DNA from: Epiperipatus broadwayi
Taxonomy: Eukaryota > Onychophora > Udeonychophora > Euonychophora > Peripatidae
Length of the DNA: 64,000 nucleotides
Assembly: GCA_028023455.1 (NCBI GenBank)
Contig: JAQFVV010012423.1
Span: 7,048,269 to 7,112,268 of the forward strand
Direction: 5' to 3'
Shown piece after piece: positions 57,771 through 64,000 of the stretch. How positions within the stretch are numbered: position 1 is the first letter of the stretch; each line of letters starts with the position of its first letter. The notes under the pieces are model-generated. The model ran no database searches, had not been told where the DNA came from, and saw only the letters and a program-made list of their open reading frames with translations. Made by a program: the position numbers and the translations under genes.

Positions 57771-57884
57771 TCTAAGTTTGTGATATGTTTAAAAATAATG
57801 CCTTCAAGGAATGTGCAGACAAAATCGATAAAATTTATCTGCAGATGCCATGGAGGGGTTATTTTAAACATATTACAAACTTAG
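57771..57884. mobile_element. Short TIR element, ~114 bp
   Basis: TCTAAGTTTGTGATATGTTT (57771-57790) is nearly the inverse of the sequence ending ACATATTACAAACTTAGA (57867-57884). It adjoins the MITE at 57513 and may be part of one larger compound element, as both flanks contain TATTACGTCATAA-like or ATGTCATGAC-like sequence. Confidence 0.6.
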
Positions 57885-57909
57885 AATATTATGTCACCAG
57901 GGGTATTAC

Positions 57910-58205
57910 GTCATAACACATGTAATATGAAAGTTCAAATCTAAAAATAATAATGGAATATTCATTATGGAAAAAGGAAAAAAAGATATTACAATACTAA
58001 ATAAAACAGGTACTTCTGAGTTGTGCCTTTTTGTTATGATAATAGGTGTCATCAAAGCCATCCTTTTCCCTCCTGACACACTATAGTACTTTGTGCCATT
58101 ATATTCCATGTGTAATAGCAAACTTCAAATCTAAAAAAAAACATGTACTTTCCATTGATGAAGAGAGATATTCATTATGGAAAAAGGGAAAAATATGAAA
58201 AAAAA
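57910..58205. repeat. Diverged direct repeat pair
   Basis: TTCAAATCTAAAAATAAT...TATTCATTATGGAAAAAGG at 57933-57977 recurs as TTCAAATCTAAAAAAAAA...TATTCATTATGGAAAAAGGG at 58122-58188. A PolyA-rich tract follows. Confidence 0.6.
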
Positions 58206-58348
58206 AAAAAACATTTTTTAACTGGCAAATTGTAACAAAATTATGAATTTCCATTATTTTTTTAACCTAAAAAACAAAAAAAAACAAAAAAAATGGTGAA
58301 CTATAAGTTTAACCTTATATTCTAATATTCTTTTTAAAAAAAACAACA

Positions 58349-58411
58349 ACACACACACACACTCAAACATGTATATAGAGTTTAGCAACAAAACACACAC
58401 ACACACACACA
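58349..58411. repeat. CA microsatellites
   Basis: Two CA runs, about 58349-58363 and 58391-58411, lie in an A-rich context. Confidence 0.85.
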
Positions 58412-58429
58412 AATATAACAACTTTTACA

Positions 58430-59599
58430 ACTGTATTTTTAAATAATAATAATAAAATACTTACAAATAATGTAATACATTTACTGCAACTTTATTATTA
58501 CACTTTAAATATTTTTAAAAAAAATCACAAAGTTTTAGCAAAATATATATATAAAGTAAATGTATTTTTAAATGTAAAACCATATTACTTACAAATGATG
58601 TGAGAAATGTATTATATTGTGGGTGAAGAAAGTCACTATGGTGGGGTGAATCATTTAATACCTTCTAAAATGGAAAGGAAAGGATTAGTTTATTTGACAT
58701 GAATTAGTCATGTCAGGATTCTTGGTTGCCATGATATCATAAAAGGAAATTTTGAATAAATATTACTGGACAAAAATATCACCAGAGTAATACATCATAG
58801 CAGGAATAATATCAAAGTACCCTGAAATATTAAGTATTGTAACTCAAAATATTTCTTAATATTATTATACATTTCTTTTTTTTTATATTTTTCTTAAAAT
58901 AAAAAAAGTATATATATATATTAAATGTCCTAGAGTGAGAGCTCCATTCTAGAATTATAATATCTTATAACTCTGATAAAGTTTGCTGGTCAATCAAAAC
59001 TGTAAGGTTCATTAACTTTATTAAAATAAGCATCATAACAATAACAAGAAAGATGGATTTGTTTAATTTTTTTTAGTCTTTGATTTTGGGCTTGTAAACA
59101 GTTTTATAAATTTCTCTTCAATTGTTAGTATAAATGAGTAAAAAAAATCATATATTTTTATAGTTTATTTAAATATTTATATTTTTATAAAATATTTGTA
59201 TTTTAATTATTAAAAACATAATATTTTGATGTTCACCCTCAGATTTTTTTGAAATATGTTTTATTTTTTAAAATATCAATTGAGAAATTGATACTAATAG
59301 TAAAAATAAAACTATGTTCATTACCATTTGCTAAATACCATAGTACAGAACTTTTATAGTTTTCTAAATAATTATAAAAATAATTTTAAATTTTAGAATA
59401 GAATTTCATAACTTTATGATAGTTTAACAATAATTCATTCACATTTTAAAAATGAAGTTTAATCAACAAAGATTTTCATTTCAATAATAATTTATTAATA
59501 ATATATAGTGATAACATCTTGATGAAAATAAAAATTGTACAATAATATGATTATATTAATGTTCTGTTTGACATCTGGCTAGAATATATTATGTGAATA
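58430..59599. other. AT-rich stretch, nothing recognised
   Basis: A patch at 58620-58830 is GC-richer and contains GACATGAATTAGTCATGTC (a small palindrome at 58699-58717). No gene seen. Confidence 0.45.
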
Positions 59600-60161
59600 T
59601 GATGACTGTTATACCACTTATGTGGTTGGATATAGTGAAGAAAGTTTGTATAGTGTGTGAGATACTCAGAACTTGTTTTACATGGTTAGAGTGTTTTATA
59701 TAAGTGTAAATTTAAAATTGCCTAATTTAAGAGGCTGAGTTGGTTGGAGTTGAGAAACAGGAAGAAGGTAGTGAAATTAATGTCCAGGTGTCATCAAAGA
59801 CTTTACTGGAGGCAAGGGCTGATCACATTTCTTGACTTTTTTGAGCATTTGATAAACCAATGGTATTAATTATGGGGGTGGTAATTCCATGAGTGTTTTG
59901 CATCTTACAATCCATATGACATAAAGGACAAAGATGGAAAGTCTTATTATTTAAAATGTTCTGTTATGAATGGTGTTTTCAAGTGAGAGAATCATGTCAG
60001 TTCTTATTTTGAAGTTGATGATGATCATATCTTTCAGAATTTTTAAGTCCTGGGTGTCAGTGTATAATATGGTTTATGGTTTCATCTTCACAGAAGCACA
60101 GACCACATATTGAATCTATGCTAGAAAAACCTTTTCAGTAATGAAGAAACCAATTCATGGG

Positions 60162-60229
60162 AAACACATTAAGATTAATTTTAATGATGAACTCCAAACA
60201 CATTAAGATTAATTTTAATGATGAAGTCC
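60162..60229. repeat. 34-bp tandem duplication inside LINE B
   Basis: AAACACATTAAGATTAATTT begins two adjacent 34-bp copies (60162-60195 and 60196-60229) that differ at one or two bases. Confidence 0.85.
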
Positions 60230-60642
60230 AAAAATTTGGGTTCTAGACTCCATCTTTTAAAGTATGTAATTAGTCTTTGGTTGTTATGTTTAGATTGGTT
60301 TCAATGGACTGTTGATTAGGGTTGATTAGACTGTACACTTCCTATAGAGTGATTTTTTAGTCAAGGTTAGTGGGCATGATCGGGTTATATAGTTTTAAGT
60401 ACTCTACTAGTGATGATACCCATGATTTGGTAAAAGGCAGTGGACAATCAGTCAGTATAATTTTTTTCAATAATATTGGAGTATCTGAAGGAGTGTATAA
60501 GATTATGCAGAGTATTGTGGGTTTTTTGTAATATGATTGCCTGTATCAAGAGGAATGACAGGCCATTGTACCTGCCTGGCCATCGCATACTTCACAAGCT
60601 AATTTCCACTGTCTTTTCTTTCCAGAGAAGTTTGGTGCATAA

Positions 60643-61482
60643 TCAGTTAATTTTGTTTTGAAACTGTTTTGAAATTTTAATGAATGGAAGATAATATGAG
60701 ATTTTTGGCATTACGATCATGTTGAGGAGGCTTACTTTTCCATATAGTGAGAGGGAAACTCTAGAGAGTGAAGTGGTGATAGCTTCAGTTGATTGAAGGA
60801 TGTCTTCTTGAATCTCTTTTGCTACTGCAGTTGGAGGTTCGAAAATTGGGAAACCTAGATATTTTTGGGGGTTTTCAGAGAAGGGTAACTTAATTTGTTT
60901 GCCAGACATTATTTTCCAGATAGATGATTTAATTTGTTTGCCAGACATTATCTTCCAGATAGATGATTTGTTATAATTTATTTGTAAGCCTAGTTTTACT
61001 GCATTTCTGTTTAAGATGTTCATGAGATGAGGAAGGTATTTGATGGTGGGAAGCACTACCATAATGTCATCTATGTATGCAAATACCTTGATATTTTTGT
61101 TGAGAGAAGGAACAAATACTCCTGGGAGGTTTTTTCCCCTATCCATCAGAAGAGGGTTGATGTATGCCATAAAGAATAGGGCACTGAGAGGAGATCCTTG
61201 AGGGATCAACTTGTATGACTTGAAACCTGGTGAGATCTTTCCACCAAGAGAGAGAAAAATCTCTCTGTTGTTGAGCAAATTGCTGACCATCTGAACAATT
61301 GTGCCCAGAATTTTGTATTCAATCAGAATGTCCAGGAGGGTATTTATCTGGACTGAATCAAAGGCTGCTGCAATATCCAACTGGACAGTAATAGGTTTGG
61401 ATTTACGATGTACTTTGATATAATTGATAAGAGCCATAACATTGGTCATAGCATACAAGATTAAGGATCCCTTTTTTTCCAT
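60643..61482 (-). pseudogene. LINE B reverse transcriptase, 279-codon open frame
   Basis: RNA-directed DNA polymerase core of a non-LTR retrotransposon. Motif A is LDIAAAFDSV (residues 35-44), motif B IPQGSPLSALFF (93-104) and motif C FAYIDDIMV (134-142) with the YIDD catalytic pair intact. Then come KLGLQINYNKSSIW and LYGKVSLLNMIVMPKISYYL, a segment typical of the L1/Tx1 side of the LINE tree (...LS..GK...IN...LPK..Y). The frame carries an exact-phase internal duplication of 13 codons (SSIWKIMSGKQIK twice, bases 60891-60968). Upstream sequence in another frame (61600-61483: MESVIKDQIQTQILNHISPN) shows that a frameshift near 61480 separates it from the true start of the RT, so the apparent ATG is not the native one. 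The domain ends at 60643 where the frame breaks. Confidence 0.85.
60891..60968. repeat. 39-bp tandem duplication inside the LINE B RT frame
   Basis: TAATTTGTTTGCCAGACATT begins two adjacent 39-bp copies (60891-60929 and 60930-60968) with one difference (T against C). The length is a multiple of three, so the frame is kept. Confidence 0.9.
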
Positions 61483-62340
61483 ATTGGTTTGGTGAAATAT
61501 GGTTAAGGATCTGAGTTTGAATTTGATCTTTAATAACTGACTCCATTTTCTTGATGAAGCAATGAAGACATGGAAATTGACCAGATACTGCTAATTTCAT
61601 TTAGTGGTTTTGTTTTTTTAAGAAAAGGTGCAAGTGCCACTGGGTACCATTATGTTTCTGTTGCCTGAGGCTAGGTGATTTATCATTTTTTAATAATTGG
61701 AACAGTAAACTGACTGAGGGGTTTGAGAAAAAAATTTGGAATGCCAAGAAGGCGCGGATGAATGGTGTCAAGGAGGGATGTTATCTTCTTTTTGATTTGA
61801 GTTTCTATGATATCATGTCACTTGGGTCACCAGCTGCTTACAGAAAAAGCTCCACCTTTTTGCATTGCTTGGCAGAAGTGTTAGCTGAAGTACTGCATCA
61901 TTGGAAAGCCAATGAGATTGGTGCCATTTATATTGATAGATGAGGAAGTGACTTATTTTTTATTGTACCCAGTGCCCATCTGAGGTAGTCTCTCATTCAG
62001 CAATGTTGTTGTGATAAAAAACATTTGGATCTTCTGGTGGATATATATATTCCAAGAGAGACTTTTGCTTGATTTTTGTAGAGATTTTTAAGAGTGATAA
62101 TTTTTTCTGTATTTGCATAATTTTGCTGCAGAGATTAAAGTTGAATATTAATATCTGTTGCCATTTAGAAGACCATTTGGTTTTTGATTTTATGTGGTGG
62201 TTTAATATGGACTGTAGAATTCCAATGAAGATAAACCAGCCTTCCACAGCTGGAAGGAAAATGATTTTTATTTTCCAAAAATAGATGTATGCTTCAAACA
62301 GTATCACCTCTGTCATATTTGATTGGGTGATCATGTGCAT

Positions 62341-64000
62341 GGTTTTTGTTGATTTATTTGTTCAAATTGTCCAATATGGAAAAACTTATTGTTGTCATTA
62401 TATATTTTATTTTCTTATTAATTTTTTTTTCTATTTTTGGAAAATTTACAAGGATGTTTTCATTTGTAAATTTATACTTCTAATAAATAAAATATAATTT
62501 GCTGATTCATAATATAGAATAAATATTACGATATTAAAATAAAATGTTGAACTATTAACCCAAAGTGCCACTTAGCTAGCAATGATGAGAAACAGTTGAA
62601 AAGCAGAAGGTTTATCATAGATATTTAAAAATAAAGATATATTTTAATACTCTACATAAATTTTATTAAAATAAAAAACAAATAGAAGTAAAATTAATTT
62701 TACTATAATAAAAAAATAGCTTATATATTACTGTTTTTTAAATAATTCATTTATTTTTAAAAATTTTATTCTTTCATAACAGATTTTAATTTTACTTTTT
62801 AAAATATGCAAATTTATTATATATGAAAAAATTAAAATGTTAATATTTAGTTTATCTGATTTTTTTTTCTTTTTTTTAAAATTTGCAATCAAGATGAAAA
62901 TTTTAATCCCTAGATATTTATCACATATAAGGAATCAAATCTTTTTTAAAATATTAAAATTATCAATTTGTGTAAAAAAAAAAAAAAAAGGGTAATATAT
63001 ATATAGCTTTGATTAATGCTTTATTTTTTTAAAAAAATAAGTTTTTGATTTCCATTTTAAAAGATTTGCAATTTAAATAATATTTGACATTCTCTCTTTT
63101 AACATAATAACTATATACATTGATTTAATATATTGTAAATCATTTTAGTGTTTAAATAAAAATGTAATAACTTATCCTAAAATTATTAAATATTTAACAT
63201 CATAAAAGTGTCAAAAAAGGACAATTTTCACTTCAAATGAGTTTACACATACGAAATAAGTATTAGAAGGGTTAATAATTTTCTATAAATTCATATTTTA
63301 TAAGGTAGTGTAGATTTGTGATGATTATATTATTTGATTAATTTTACTATTATTTTATTTTAATTATTGCTACAATATATCTACTTTAAAGTGTTAGTTG
63401 CTTTTAACTTTTTAATGATTCATATTTTTTTGAGAGTCTTTAGCAATGGTTGAAATAAATTTTAAACTTTTTGTTTGATCAAATTTAGCATTATTTTTTA
63501 TTATATTTTCAGAAATTTTCAAGTATATGTTAGAAATATATGTTTAAATAAAAATTGTTCTTAAAACTATTATTTTAGCTTTTCAAATGTAGAAAAAAAA
63601 TACATTTTTATTCCTAGTTACTGCGGACAAACACCCCCCCCCCATCCCAAAAAGTATCATAATATAGTTTCTATGGGGCAAGGGGGATAATTTGTTACTT
63701 GAAATAAAATAAAAAGATCACAAAACAAAATTGTAAAAAGTAATACTTAAGGAATAAATATTTTGCTAAGCATATTATATTTTAAAAAATACTAATCTAT
63801 GAGTATATATACGATATTAAAACATTTTGGTAGCTATAATTTTAATAGAAAAAATATTGTAATTTCTTTCTTGACAACCACATTTTGCTTTTTATATAGT
63901 CACAGAATATTTTCTAAATCAAAATAAAGCATGAAAGAAAAAATTAACCACAATGCACATTTTAAATTAAAATAAAATAATTATCTTAACACAACATACA
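62341..64000. other. AT-rich stretch to the end of the window
   Basis: No gene or repeat family recognised. A long A run lies near 62974-62989 and a C10 run at 63634-63643. Confidence 0.5.

Larger units (their letters stand above)
59600..62340 (-). mobile_element. LINE family B, ~2.7-kb 5'-truncated copy
   Basis: On the minus strand the region reads from a linker (62340 to 61600, including GHWVQ and SGTCTFS remnants), through the RT (61600 to 60640), to a C-terminal part. That part has a zinc-ribbon-like block: ICGLCFCEDETINHIL near 60110-60060. The 3' end lies somewhere near 59600-59760. The second copy (25160-26097) shares the C-terminal layout (KWSL.. block, zinc ribbon and the following VLYVIW or LIYALW segment). 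No endonuclease region was recognised. It is G+C-richer than most of the window, suggesting a relatively recent insertion. Confidence 0.8.

Noticed and set aside
1-64000. A novel multi-gene system such as a defence island or gene cluster
   Set aside because: No cluster of intact genes exists; all recognisable protein sequence is from decayed transposons, apart from one candidate exon.

Overview
This window is eukaryotic nuclear DNA, most likely from an invertebrate animal. It is strongly AT-rich (about 70% or more by eye) and holds no bacterial-style operons. It is packed with dead animal-type transposons: RTE-like and other LINEs, tRNA-derived SINEs, hAT and piggyBac relics, and palindromic foldback elements. 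It also has long simple repeats, a large satellite array and a 500-N scaffold gap. I cannot name the species; a mollusc or other marine invertebrate is a guess only. No complete host gene is visible. The one candidate host coding piece is a 35-codon stretch that looks like a terminal exon, with a plausible splice acceptor, at 6606-6714.

Layout. 1-6 kb: intergenic or intronic AT-rich DNA with nested terminal-inverted-repeat (TIR) elements, including a foldback element at 3373-4126 flanked by 13-bp direct repeats and inserted into an older element. 6.6-10 kb: the putative terminal exon, GC-richer sequence that could be its 3' UTR, and a GC-rich minisatellite island. 10.7-16.3 kb: further foldback elements and a hAT transposase relic on the minus strand. 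16.4-18.3 kb: a decayed LINE (called family A here). 19-21.5 kb: a MITE, two SINEs and an RTE fragment. 24.1-28 kb: an RTE-like LINE carrying an oppositely oriented insertion of another LINE (family B). 28.1-30.2 kb: a cluster of two foldback copies, a SINE and an inverted LINE A fragment. 30.75-38.58 kb: a tandem array of a ~168-bp satellite that runs into the N gap. 39.1-39.5 kb: a ~394-bp GAA array. 39.6-51 kb: tRNA-related and foldback repeats, a piggyBac transposase fossil and a LINE A tail. 51.5-54.8 kb: a second RTE-like LINE with endonuclease and reverse-transcriptase parts. 57.5-58.4 kb: MITEs. 59.6-62.3 kb: a LINE B copy on the minus strand that keeps a 279-codon open reverse-transcriptase frame.

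The most notable structures are these. (i) The satellite has a higher-order repeat: four independent variant markers recur at 3,532-3,533 bp, equal to 21 monomers, and the 21-mer splits into 11- and 10-monomer halves. (ii) At least two different palindromic elements carry tRNA-like (A-box/B-box) sequence inside their inverted arms. (iii) A foldback family is present in at least four arrangements, one with three arm copies and a near-perfect 140-bp hairpin. Nothing resembles a defence, biosynthetic or operon-type system; the interest here lies in repeat biology.
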